DNA of 35,390 bases from Akkermansia sp. (GTDB lineage: Bacteria; Verrucomicrobiota; Verrucomicrobiia; Verrucomicrobiales; Akkermansiaceae). The DNA lies in NCBI GenBank assembly GCA_030525455.1, contig JAUNER010000026.1:1-35390 (forward strand), read 5' to 3'. A program made the position numbers and the translations under genes. Below, in pieces: positions 24,817 to 33,214 of this stretch. A model generated the notes under the pieces. That model was not told where the DNA came from and made no database searches. It saw only the letters and a list, made by a program, of their open reading frames with translations. Numbering within the stretch: position 1 is the stretch's first letter; each line of letters opens with the position of its first letter.

Positions 24817-27550
24817 GACTAGCAATTTGTAATTCGGCTAAAAAGCCGGATTCATCTAAATAATGATTCGGAGGTAAAGCGACAGGGTTTGGCAATGTAG
24901 CCCCATCAATTACAGTTGCAGAAGAATCTGTCTTCAAATAGAAACCAGGCAATAAACGCCCACACGTACGAGCTCTCATGCCAAGCTGAACCGTACCATC
25001 ATCCAGCTTGTACACGCTACGCTTCATGGACATGGCTATGACTATGCCTTTATCCATAGCATAGCAAGGTCTCCAAGCAATGTTTGGGAGAACCAAATCC
25101 GTACCTCCACTAAAATCATAGAACGGAGTTCTTACCGTAGCCACCAAGCGATATAATTCTTTACGAAGGAATTCAGCCCCGGCTATTTGCTTGATTCCAT
25201 CCGGCATCTCTGTATCACTCTGACTGATTAAGTAAACAGGACTTGCCGTCAAAATAGGCCACAATACAGCAACCACAGTCTCATGCACTTCTCCCTGCCC
25301 CACACTAGAGAGTAACATTTGCCCCGCTTGCAAGGCATTCACACGGGATAACTGCTGAGCATTCATCCATAAATCACAGAGCTTACTCTGCGACTCGGTG
25401 GCCGCCAAGAAACATTCCTGCCACTTAGCTAACTCAGGGTCTGCAGTATTAACGGAATCATTCATCAGGCATCTAGCTATTTCATATCCGGTTAATTTGC
25501 CTTTCTTTGTAAAAACGAGCGGCTTTTTACCTATACGCTCTAACTGCGACAAAATAGCATCTCGCCCAATGCTGGCAGAAATGTCTAGGGTCGTAGACGA
25601 CAACTGACGCAACATATTGATAATATTTGTCGTAGAAACATCACAAGGCTCTAGAGGTTGACCTACTGCCGCAGTAAAGCGATAGCAACAACTCTTTGGC
25701 ATTTTAGAGAAGAATCTATTATCGTAATAAGAGAAAATACTCCCCCACAGCTCATCCATATAAATAGGAACAACAGGAGCACTCGATTTCTTTGCCAATA
25801 GCTCTAAGCCTCGACGTGCCGCACACAGCGTGCCGGTTCTGGTAAGTTGCCCTTCCGGGAATATACAAATAATTTCACCAGATTTTAGTGCCTGAATGGC
25901 TTTTGATAAAGCTTCTCGCGGATTTCTCGATGAAATAGGCAAACAGTTAAATAATTCCAATATCCACCCCAGCCAACGAATAGCCACAAATTCCTCTGCC
26001 ACAATAAAACGAATAGGTCGCGGACATATCAAGGAAAGGAACAAGGCATCGGCATAGGTCACATGGTTTGCAACGATAATCGCCCCACCATCATCTGGTA
26101 TTCTTTCTTGGTGAATAACGCGTGAACGATAAAATATACGCATAATCCATAAGCCCATCATGCGAATAAACTCACGAGGAATCAAACGAAAGGCAATAAT
26201 AGTAATAGCAAAACTCAAAACAGACAAAGCCCAGAATTGATCCTGCACACAAAGTATATTAGCAAGTAAAAGCTGGAAGCCCACTGCCACCAATCCCATC
26301 ACACAGTCTAGCATATTCCCTGCGGCTATCACAGAACTGCGATGTGCAGGGTCACAGTTGTCTTGTAAATGAGCATTTAATGGTACTAAGTAAGCAGCGG
26401 CAAATGCCCCAGTCACACCAAACCCAATATTACTAGCCAACGAACCAGGCTCAAAAAAAGACATCGCTACACACCCAGCAGTAAAACCAATTGCCCCAAG
26501 CGGTATAAGCCCGAGCTCGATTTTCTTTCGGCAAATCATAGAGGCAATCCCCCCACCAACTACCGTCCCCCCACATAGCCAAGCCATCAAAATTGCCGCT
26601 ATCAAACTAAATTCATCATCATTCCCATGTGAATTTTCCTGTGCTATCTGCAGGGTAATAAGTACCAACGCCCCAGCTAAAAAGTAAAAATAAGATATAC
26701 CTATCTCGCTCAAACGTAAATCTCGCTTGCTCCATAAGTACTTCACCTGCACAAAGTGCTCATAAAATAACTTCCACTCAAATTTACGTGTCTGATGCGA
26801 AGGATAGCGTGGCAAAAACATCGCGGCTATCGCCACAGGTACTGCCAGAGCAGTAAGCACCATTGTGGGAAAGGCGGCAGCTTCCCAACCATTACCTGTG
26901 TCTACTAAAATATGGTGGAACCAAATAAAGATACCAATCTGTGCCACCAACATTGACAATGTGTACGACATTTCCAATATGCCGGAAGCATAGCCCAACT
27001 GCCGCGACCCGATCATGTCTTTCACCACGCCCTTTTTAGCAGGACTTAGTACCGTGGCCTGTATCGCAAAAATACAAAACCAGAAAAATGCCATCTCAAT
27101 ATTCTCATACTTAAAGCAAAAATACATAATGCCTAGCACGAGAATTTGCAAAAACGACATAAATTGAATAATCCTCGCCTTACAAAAACAATCCGCTAAC
27201 CATCCCACCAATGGCGAAAATAATATGTACGGCAAAACAAATATGCACCCCAATATGTATTTCAATGAATTTACCCATGAATCTGCACCATATTCTTGAT
27301 GATTCACGGCTAACCATACACCCAAAGGAATCAATAAAAACTGCGCTGCTTTTTCATTAAAAGCATTTTGTGCCTGTATGAAAACCAGCGAATAAAACCC
27401 ACGCCATTCTTTTTTTGTTGGGGTTTTGCTCTTAGATGATGATACATCTTCCATCGTGAGATGCATTCTACCAAAGCTTTCTCCCTTAGAAAAGCCAAAA
27501 TCGCTTCCACCGCTCTCGCCCAGCTTTTCCAATACCTGCTCGAAATTCAT
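24809..27550 (-). CDS. MFS transporter/PlsC acyltransferase fusion (LplT-Aas-like)
   Basis: A 913-residue inner-membrane protein. Residues about 50-460 form a 12-segment MFS transporter like LplT, the lysophospholipid flippase. Residues about 480-650 form a PlsC acyltransferase with the HX4D box (His496 to Asp501 in ANHVTYAD) and the FPEG box (564-567 in IFPEGQLTRTG). VPIYMDELWGSIFSYYDNRFF (595-615) is the usual Aas-family continuation. Aas proteins normally carry a full acyl-ACP synthetase domain of about 500 residues next; here only about 230 residues follow and the AMP-binding motif is not visible, so that domain looks truncated. It would import and re-acylate lysophospholipids, or may be a transporter-acyltransferase only. 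It overlaps the deaminase gene downstream. Confidence 0.88.
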   Translation of the reverse strand: MNFEQVLEKLGESGGSDFGFSKGESFGRMHLTMEDVSSSKSKTPTKKEWRGFYSLVFIQAQNAFNEKAAQFLLIPLGVWLAVNHQEYGADSWVNSLKYILGCIFVLPYILFSPLVGWLADCFCKARIIQFMSFLQILVLGIMYFCFKYENIEMAFFWFCIFAIQATVLSPAKKGVVKDMIGSRQLGYASGILEMSYTLSMLVAQIGIFIWFHHILVDTGNGWEAAAFPTMVLTALAVPVAIAAMFLPRYPSHQTRKFEWKLFYEHFVQVKYLWSKRDLRLSEIGISYFYFLAGALVLITLQIAQENSHGNDDEFSLIAAILMAWLCGGTVVGGGIASMICRKKIELGLIPLGAIGFTAGCVAMSFFEPGSLASNIGFGVTGAFAAAYLVPLNAHLQDNCDPAHRSSVIAAGNMLDCVMGLVAVGFQLLLANILCVQDQFWALSVLSFAITIIAFRLIPREFIRMMGLWIMRIFYRSRVIHQERIPDDGGAIIVANHVTYADALFLSLICPRPIRFIVAEEFVAIRWLGWILELFNCLPISSRNPREALSKAIQALKSGEIICIFPEGQLTRTGTLCAARRGLELLAKKSSAPVVPIYMDELWGSIFSYYDNRFFSKMPKSCCYRFTAAVGQPLEPCDVSTTNIINMLRQLSSTTLDISASIGRDAILSQLERIGKKPLVFTKKGKLTGYEIARCLMNDSVNTADPELAKWQECFLAATESQSKLCDLWMNAQQLSRVNALQAGQMLLSSVGQGEVHETVVAVLWPILTASPVYLISQSDTEMPDGIKQIAGAEFLRKELYRLVATVRTPFYDFSGGTDLVLPNIAWRPCYAMDKGIVIAMSMKRSVYKLDDGTVQLGMRARTCGRLLPGFYLKTDSSATVIDGATLPNPVALPPNHYLDESGFLAELQIASHE

Positions 27551-27699
27551 ACGCCTGCTATATGTACGTACATCTAGCCGGAGAGAGGAAGTAACAAAAT
27601 TGCTTCTTAAACTCCAAATTTCTTTTTAGTGTCACATTTAACTTTTCTATTCACCGATAAAAACTTGCCAACTGAGCTATAAAGTAATAAAAGTTAGCC

Positions 27700-28215
27700 A
27701 TGCCGGAAATGTTATCAGACACCCTAATTGATATTCTCATCTACTCCGTTAGTGGACTTTTATTTGCTTTAGGCATTGCCGGAACGATAGTTCCACTACT
27801 GCCGGGGATTTTACTTATTTCTCTGGCTTGTTTATGGCAAGGGCTTTTGGGGGATTCACACATCGTCTGGTGGGAGTGGCTAATTTTAGCACTTTTAGCA
27901 GCTTTGGGATTTTTTATCGACAAAATTTGTGCGGCGTACGGGGCTAAGCAATTTGGTAGCACAAAAGCAGGGGTCATCGCCTCAATTATCGGACTTATAA
28001 TTGGTTCTATATTATTTTCACCATTTGTTGGGATTTTTGTTATTCCTTTTTTATGTGCATTGGGTGCAGAACTTATTTGGGGGAAGCAGCCATTCGTCAA
28101 TGCTCTGAAAGCCGGGAGTGGCACAGTTCTTGGCTTATTATCGGGCATTATCGTTGAATTCTTTTTAGGAGTAACAATGATTGCTCTCTTCTTTATCTTT
28201 TACTATTCAGCATAA
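27700..28215 (+). CDS. DUF456 family membrane protein
   Basis: A 171-residue membrane protein with about five hydrophobic segments. The glycine-rich repeats around GIAGTIVPLLPGILL (residues 24-38), FIDKICAAYGAKQFGSTKAG and PFVGIFVIPFLCALGAELIWG are the DUF456 pattern, apparently with two related halves. Function is unknown in the family. It is alone on the plus strand between two divergent or convergent neighbours, so monocistronic, and ends just before a strong bidirectional hairpin. Confidence 0.85.
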   Translation: MPEMLSDTLIDILIYSVSGLLFALGIAGTIVPLLPGILLISLACLWQGLLGDSHIVWWEWLILALLAALGFFIDKICAAYGAKQFGSTKAGVIASIIGLIIGSILFSPFVGIFVIPFLCALGAELIWGKQPFVNALKAGSGTVLGLLSGIIVEFFLGVTMIALFFIFYYSA

Positions 28216-28217
28216 AA

Positions 28218-28252
28218 AAACGGTGAACACCCCATGTGAGTGCTCACCGTTT
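28218..28252. terminator. Bidirectional terminator between the DUF456 and pfk genes
   Basis: AAACGGTGAACAC (28218-28230) and GTGCTCACCGTTT (28240-28252) form a 13-bp stem with one A-C mismatch and a 9-base loop, flanked by a run of As on the left and TTT plus AT-rich sequence on the right. It sits between convergent genes ending at 28215 (+) and 28278 (-), so it can serve both. Confidence 0.8.
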
Positions 28253-28277
28253 AAATATTCTAAGAATCGGCTAGTTT

Positions 28278-29357
28278 TTAGTCGCCAAAACAGACACCTA
28301 AATCGCGGGCTGTCTGTACTAACTGACAATCCGGGTCAACCAACTTCAGTGTTTCTACAGCTTCCTCAATAGAAACAGGAACCATCTCGCCCCCTCTCAA
28401 GGCTACCATGTAACTGAATTTTTCCTCAGCTACTAACTGCACAGCATAACTACCAAAACGAACACCTAGGATGCGGTCATAAGAACATGGAGACCCACCA
28501 CGCTGTGTGTGCCCAAGCACACATGCACGAGTTTCAATACCAGTTGCGTCTTCCAGCTTCTTGGCAATAACCTTACCAATACCACCCAGACGAACTTCAC
28601 CCTGAGTCTTTTCGTCTAGCAAAATAAGCTCATCAGCCAATCGTGCCCCTTCTGATACGACAACTAAAATTTCACGCTGCCCAGCAGCCTTGCGTTCTTC
28701 AATGCTCTTAACCACATTTTCCAATGTAAATGGAATTTCCGGCAAAAGAATAACATCTGCACTACCAGCGATACCCCCTTGCAGAGCAATCCACCCTGCA
28801 TGACGCCCCATTACTTCCACCACCATCATACGTTGGTGTGCATTTGCAGTTGTTTCTAAGCGGTCGAGAGATTCTGATACAACCTCTACAGCACTATTGA
28901 AACCAAATGTTACATCTGTAGCACCAAGGTCATTATCAATAGTCTTTGGTACCCCTACCACAGGTAAACCAATTTCAGAAAGAAGCAAGGCAGTAGACTG
29001 AGAACCGTCTCCCCCCACCACGATAAGGGCATCCAAACCTAAGCGTTTTACTGTCTGCTTGGTTTTTTCTAGTACAGCCGGCTCAATTTCACCTTTTTGA
29101 CCAACACCTACCTTAATAGCAAAGTTGCCTTTATTAACCGTTCCGAGAATTGTACCACCCTTAGCACGAAGACCACGGCACTTTGCCGGAGTTAAGTACT
29201 CGAATTTATCATTCCCTTCCTCAGACAATAAGCCTTCAAAGCCATCATAAAACCCAATAACCTTCCAGCCGCGACGAGTTGCTGCACCAACAACACCTTC
29301 GATTACAGCATTCAAGCCAGGACAGTCACCACCGCTGTTTAACACACCAATAATCAT
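28278..29357 (-). CDS. ATP-dependent 6-phosphofructokinase, group III-like
   Basis: A 359-residue glycolytic enzyme that phosphorylates fructose 6-phosphate. The landmarks are GVLNSGGDCPGLNAVI, VVGGDGSQST, the catalytic VPKTIDNDL (Asp141 is the base), VEVMGRHAGWIAL for substrate binding, and LGHTQRGGSP at the C-terminus. Gly118 of GGDGS points to ATP as phosphoryl donor, while Lys138 of PKTIDND is the residue typical of pyrophosphate-dependent enzymes. This Gly/Lys pair is seen in group III phosphofructokinases, so ATP use is likely but not certain. It follows the carboxypeptidase-like gene after 34 bp and probably shares its transcript. Confidence 0.93.
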   Translation of the reverse strand: MIIGVLNSGGDCPGLNAVIEGVVGAATRRGWKVIGFYDGFEGLLSEEGNDKFEYLTPAKCRGLRAKGGTILGTVNKGNFAIKVGVGQKGEIEPAVLEKTKQTVKRLGLDALIVVGGDGSQSTALLLSEIGLPVVGVPKTIDNDLGATDVTFGFNSAVEVVSESLDRLETTANAHQRMMVVEVMGRHAGWIALQGGIAGSADVILLPEIPFTLENVVKSIEERKAAGQREILVVVSEGARLADELILLDEKTQGEVRLGGIGKVIAKKLEDATGIETRACVLGHTQRGGSPCSYDRILGVRFGSYAVQLVAEEKFSYMVALRGGEMVPVSIEEAVETLKLVDPDCQLVQTARDLGVCFGD

Positions 29358-29391
29358 ATCTTTCTTTATTTATATTGTTATCGTTAAATGT

Positions 29392-30360
29392 TTATTTTTT
29401 TGCTGCTTTACTTGGCAGCTGAACAAATTCTTTCGGGTCTTTAATATCCATCCCGTTTGCCATCCAGCTTTCCCAAACACTCCACCCTTCTTTTACCATT
29501 CTTTGGGCAATGTTGTATCGCTCAGATGTACCTAAAATGACTATCAACATTCTCTGTGCATAAATCCCCTGCACCCCGGTACGAGGATTTCGACGAGATA
29601 CGGCATTTCTCGTTGCACTTACCATTAGACATGGTCCTGCGGCTCTGGAAGAGCCGGCTTTGATACCATCAACACCAACAACAGTCATCATTTTGTTGCT
29701 GTTTGTAATATCGTACATCTGTATCCCTCTTGTCGCAGAATTAACGGCAATTCGACGGCTTGCTTGGGTAACAATATAACAAAAAGCCGCATTTTGCATA
29801 CTATATGCACCTAATAAGGCCATATCCAAGGCACATGATTCATTCACACTTGAACCAAAATCCTGCCCATGTGGAGCAACAAAGCGAGTTTTTTCCATTT
29901 TTAAGGAGCGAGCCAAATTGTTCATCTCATTGACAAAGGTTGGTATAGGCATACCACTACCTCGACGAGATACCAGGTCGCGTCCCACAAACGATGCTAC
30001 TGTTAAAGCAGATACGTTATCTGAACCTAAAAGTATAGAATAGAGAGCATCTCTCAGTGTTAAAGAATCTCCCGGTTGTAAATCCATCGGATTTCCGGCT
30101 CGAAAACCATAGGCTTCCTGAGGAACTGTGATTTGTGTATCCAAAGGAACTCTCGTTCTTGATACCCAATCCAAAGTCACCATAGCCGTGGCGACTTGGG
30201 CCAAACTTGCTACTGGGCGTCGTTCTTCTGCATTTGAACTATACAGCAACTTCCCAGAATTAGCTTCAATAGCTATATAACTCGGCCGACTCTGCTGTGC
30301 CTGAGTCATTAATGGCAACGCACATGCCAGTGCCAAAATAAACGCAAAAATTCTTTTCAT
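29392..30360 (-). CDS. S11 D-Ala-D-Ala carboxypeptidase homologue lacking the catalytic lysine
   Basis: A 322-residue exported protein: signal peptide residues 1-22 (MKRIFAFILALACALPLMTQAQ). The S11 (DacA/PBP5) fold is recognisable: ASLAQVATAM aligns with the SxxK box, SDN (113-115) with SxN and DGIKAGSSRAAG with the KTG box (Lys234). The Lys of SxxK is Gln55 (codon CAA), and KTG reads KAG. Ser52 is kept. A true D,D-peptidase needs that lysine as general base, so this may be inactive or have another role, for example as a muropeptide-binding protein. The ATG at 30360 gives a proper signal peptide; an in-frame ATG at 30396 adds a 12-residue acidic stretch before it. pfk follows 34 bp downstream. 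Confidence 0.85.
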   Translation of the reverse strand: MKRIFAFILALACALPLMTQAQQSRPSYIAIEANSGKLLYSSNAEERRPVASLAQVATAMVTLDWVSRTRVPLDTQITVPQEAYGFRAGNPMDLQPGDSLTLRDALYSILLGSDNVSALTVASFVGRDLVSRRGSGMPIPTFVNEMNNLARSLKMEKTRFVAPHGQDFGSSVNESCALDMALLGAYSMQNAAFCYIVTQASRRIAVNSATRGIQMYDITNSNKMMTVVGVDGIKAGSSRAAGPCLMVSATRNAVSRRNPRTGVQGIYAQRMLIVILGTSERYNIAQRMVKEGWSVWESWMANGMDIKDPKEFVQLPSKAAKK

Positions 30361-30488
30361 AACCGGTTCGGAAAATTCTACTCCTTCCGACACCATTTGG
30401 AAAGCCTAAAATCAGTCCACAATCACTTTAATTTGTCATGAAACAAAAGAAAGAAAAAACACTATGCCCTACAAAAGCCACAAACAAA

Positions 30489-31217
30489 CTATTTTGCCTT
30501 ATGCTTAGGTCCGATTTTCCATGCGTTGGTTTGATACTTTGCTGCCAAGAGTTCGGCCACTCTGTCATTCATCCCCTCAAACAACTCACACGAAGAAGAA
30601 ACCGTCACAAACTCAGCCAAGCGATTGGCCAACAAATCGCACCAGCCCTCCGGGAGCACGCAATTCTGAATACTCCCCTGATGAAGCACACCATCACGTA
30701 CACGCCGCTGTCCGCCACCGGCTAGTTTATCGCCATTCGGGTGCACCAAATCACTAGTTACCGGGCTGGAAAAACAAGCTCTCCCGCCATTTGGAGCATC
30801 ACCACTTAGCATCTCACACTCCACACCACACTCACGTAACACCTTTGCCAATGCACCATGAATCCATCTATATAAGGCAGCACTTGTAGGACGAGCCGGC
30901 ACATCAGTGCGGTGCATAGCTAACGTAAAAGGAATATCCGCACGATGGTCCACAATGCCCCCACCCGTCCAACGACGAACAAAAATGAGTTCCTTATCCG
31001 GAAAAATCATTCGGGCAGTCTCTTCGCTATCAAAGTAGCCATAAGTCACCGTCGGCTCTAGCCAATGATATTCCCGAAGCACGGGAATTTTTCCCCATTC
31101 AAGTAAAACTTCATCCACCGCCATACACTCTGCACCGATACGGGCAATGGGGTCTTTCCATAAAATAAGTTTAGGCAAAGGTGGCAAATTCCCTGGAATG
31201 GTCGGAGTAAACATCAT
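30489..31217 (-). CDS. Biotin/lipoate protein ligase family protein (lipoyl/octanoyl transferase)
   Basis: A 242-residue BPL_LplA_LipB-fold enzyme. The motifs are FVRRWTGGGIVDHRADIPFTL (the lipoyl-binding RRxTGGGxxxH), ACFSSPVTSDLV, and the lysine-containing DKLAGGGQRRVRDGVLHQGSI. This set is shared by lipoate-protein ligases and LipM-type octanoyltransferases; ACF resembles the LipM cysteine region, so either is possible. It would put lipoyl or octanoyl groups on E2 or GcvH domains. The ATG at 31217 is chosen because AGAGAGG (31225-31231) lies 7 bases upstream, one of the few good Shine-Dalgarno sites here; an upstream ATG at 31268 would lie within the preceding operon's terminator. Confidence 0.85.
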   Translation of the reverse strand: MMFTPTIPGNLPPLPKLILWKDPIARIGAECMAVDEVLLEWGKIPVLREYHWLEPTVTYGYFDSEETARMIFPDKELIFVRRWTGGGIVDHRADIPFTLAMHRTDVPARPTSAALYRWIHGALAKVLRECGVECEMLSGDAPNGGRACFSSPVTSDLVHPNGDKLAGGGQRRVRDGVLHQGSIQNCVLPEGWCDLLANRLAEFVTVSSSCELFEGMNDRVAELLAAKYQTNAWKIGPKHKAK

Positions 31218-31224
31218 TTTTAAT

Positions 31225-31231
31225 CCTCTCT
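31225..31231 (-). promoter_or_regulatory. Shine-Dalgarno site deciding the ligase start
   Basis: AGAGAGG on the minus strand, 7 bases before the ATG at 31217. It favours that start over the in-frame ATG at 31268. Confidence 0.6.
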
Positions 31232-31232
31232 T

Positions 31233-31271
31233 AAAAAAAGGGTAAGGTAGCATCTCAAACCACCTCACCCT
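31233..31271 (-). terminator. Intrinsic terminator of the pseudopilin operon
   Basis: On the minus strand AGGGTGAGGT (31262-31271) pairs with ACCTTACCCT (31239-31248), 10 bp with one mismatch, around a 13-base loop, and a run of seven Ts (31233-31239) follows. It lies 31 bp after the stop of the last pseudopilin gene and before the ligase ATG, so the ligase needs its own promoter or readthrough. Confidence 0.8.
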
Positions 31272-31301
31272 CTCGTGAATTTAAACAAAAACGTAAAACA
31301 C

Positions 31302-32372
31302 CTAATAAGCCGTTGGCAAAGCAATTCTCTGAGTAAAGGACCTCGTGTATTTTTCAAAGAACTCTTCCTGAGGTGGGGCAAATCTCAAATCCTGACGAAT
31401 CTGGTCAACCACGTTCATCCCCTCATCAGTTACCACAGTCATAGAAATTGTAACTGCCACTACACGACCGGAATTTAAGTCAGAAACATCCTCACCACTC
31501 CCCATGAGGTCGAGTCTATTCCCAAAGACTTCAAGCTTGGAACAAGCCCCCATACGCTTCCCTGTCACCATCATCGGCACTAGAGTAGTCTCACGTCGAG
31601 TTTCACTTGTAGTCGACTTTTTGGTATCAGAACTATTGGCATGCTTCAACGAATCCACTTCAAAAATAAGGCTCATCTCTACGATATTTTCAACCAAAAA
31701 GTTTTCGGTAGAAGTTTCATTATCGCGATGTGAAGTATATGCCTGGCCCAAGTCAACCTGCCCGAGCATATCACGCACCGTATCATCTGCAGAAATGAGA
31801 TTTCTATATAAAGAATACACCGGGAACCCACTGGATTCCTTAGAAGCATCTTCATTCAAAATTTGGTCACGATAAACCAACTTATATCCCACACAGTTAA
31901 TATCCCCAATAATGCGGTCTCGACGCATTTCTTGGCTAGATTTAGCAGGATTTCTATCTGTAGCAGAAGTAAAGAAAAGAAGCTGAGAAGCATTCGTCAC
32001 CTTTGCCCCTTCAGGGCCCATGAGCATTCCGCTTGGGGCTTTTTGAGTTAATGAAGAAGACTTCCTACGATTGGCTTTTGAGCGTCTTTGTTTCTTAGCT
32101 TTTGAAACCAAATCGCTATCGCGTTCTACCAACATCCACTGGAATTGATTACCGGAACGGAACTGCATACTTTCAAAATCCTTGGTCATGGTATCCATTG
32201 CCGTACGAGCTAAATTAGTCGTACGCACATCTTGAATAACCCAACGCCAAATATCCACCCCCCTGGAAGTAAGGCTGACAATGACAGTTACAAGAACTGC
32301 GGTAATAGCCATTGCCGCCATAAGCTCAATCAAGGTAAACCCTGCTTGCTTCGCTTTAAGAATTGCTTTCAT
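31302..32372 (-). CDS. Pseudopilin, Verru_Chthon cassette protein C-like
   Basis: A 356-residue exported protein with a class III prepilin leader: MKAILKAKQAG then FTLIEL, with the Glu at +5 and a hydrophobic helix to about residue 34. Cleavage by a prepilin peptidase after Gly11 is expected. The rest resembles Verrucomicrobia cassette C proteins: an N-terminal helix region TAMDTMTKDFESMQ, a SQLLFFTSAT strand, then GDINCVGYKLVYRD and a charged variable loop. The order D, B, C and a shared promoter side indicate a cassette assembling a secretion pseudopilus or a surface fibre. It starts 23 bp downstream of the B-like gene and ends before an intrinsic terminator. The family name is from memory and needs an HMM check. 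Confidence 0.75.
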   Translation of the reverse strand: MKAILKAKQAGFTLIELMAAMAITAVLVTVIVSLTSRGVDIWRWVIQDVRTTNLARTAMDTMTKDFESMQFRSGNQFQWMLVERDSDLVSKAKKQRRSKANRRKSSSLTQKAPSGMLMGPEGAKVTNASQLLFFTSATDRNPAKSSQEMRRDRIIGDINCVGYKLVYRDQILNEDASKESSGFPVYSLYRNLISADDTVRDMLGQVDLGQAYTSHRDNETSTENFLVENIVEMSLIFEVDSLKHANSSDTKKSTTSETRRETTLVPMMVTGKRMGACSKLEVFGNRLDLMGSGEDVSDLNSGRVVAVTISMTVVTDEGMNVVDQIRQDLRFAPPQEEFFEKYTRSFTQRIALPTAY

Positions 32373-32395
32373 ACGCTAAATATCGTTTGGACTTA

Positions 32396-33181
32396 TTATC
32401 GACGGAATGCCATATTTCTGGAAAAGACAGGGTCTTTCAACTGAGACCACCTCATACCCTTCAATCGTTCCGGCTCTGAATGAGGCAACTGGAAAAACTC
32501 TGCCTGATACAGCACTTCAGCACCCCATGGCAAATTAATACCGGAGCTCCTTTCCGATGAATACACATACTGAGATGGCTCTGCGATTTCTTTACCGGAA
32601 CTATATGGGTTATAAATAACTCCGGGCTCATTTGCCAATTTATACATATACCCGGCAGTTTTTGACCGCTGAACAACAAGCTGAGTCATTCTGACGGCAA
32701 AAACAGGACTCGTCAATGCCTGAAAATCCTCATATCGCTCCTTATTAGAAGCAAGGCAACACCCTGTGAACACTATGGTATTTTTACCGGGCACACTGCC
32801 ATCCCCCTCTAGGTATGGGCTAGGAGTACCGTCTTTTCGTACCGGCTTTCCTAAATCTGCACGATAGCTATAAATAAGTATCGTTGTTTCCGGTTTTGCC
32901 GTATTTTTCATCCAGTAAAAAGCCTTATCAAAAGACGAAATATACTTAGAAGATGAGGACTGACGAGCCGATGCCTCGGCACGTTCCGTATTGCGTAATT
33001 TACTAAGTTCCGTAGAAAGAGTGCTTACAATGCGATCTGCTTCACGAATAGTAAGAGCCGCGGCAACTGTCTTTCTAGCCGGGATAAACATCGCCATAAA
33101 GACGACAACTAAAACGCCCACTACGCCAATAGCAAGCACAACTTCCGTTAAGGTAAACCCCTTTGCATGTAATTTCTTCAT
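32396..33181 (-). CDS. Pseudopilin, Verru_Chthon cassette protein B-like
   Basis: A 261-residue prepilin-leader protein: short leader MKKLHAKG, then FTLTEVVLAIGVVGVLVVVF with the conserved Glu at +5. The segment after it (PARKTVAAALTIREADRIVSTLSTELSKLR) is a helix typical of cassette B members. The rest is a variable beta-rich region with Ser and Thr runs, ending RWSQLKDPVFSRNMAFRR. It starts 33 bp downstream of the D-like gene; the spacer has no Shine-Dalgarno sequence. Confidence 0.75.
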   Translation of the reverse strand: MKKLHAKGFTLTEVVLAIGVVGVLVVVFMAMFIPARKTVAAALTIREADRIVSTLSTELSKLRNTERAEASARQSSSSKYISSFDKAFYWMKNTAKPETTILIYSYRADLGKPVRKDGTPSPYLEGDGSVPGKNTIVFTGCCLASNKERYEDFQALTSPVFAVRMTQLVVQRSKTAGYMYKLANEPGVIYNPYSSGKEIAEPSQYVYSSERSSGINLPWGAEVLYQAEFFQLPHSEPERLKGMRWSQLKDPVFSRNMAFRR

Positions 33182-33214
33182 GAAAAAACTTTCTTCGATA
33201 AATGTTTATTTCGA

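Noticed and set aside
31218..31268. Upstream start of the ligase gene
   Set aside because: It would lie within the pseudopilin terminator; a Shine-Dalgarno site supports ATG 31217.
29381..33208. TCGWTAAATGTTTA in two intercistronic spacers (29381-29394 and 33195-33208)
   Set aside because: A 14-bp AT-rich match with one difference is expected by chance in a window of this size.
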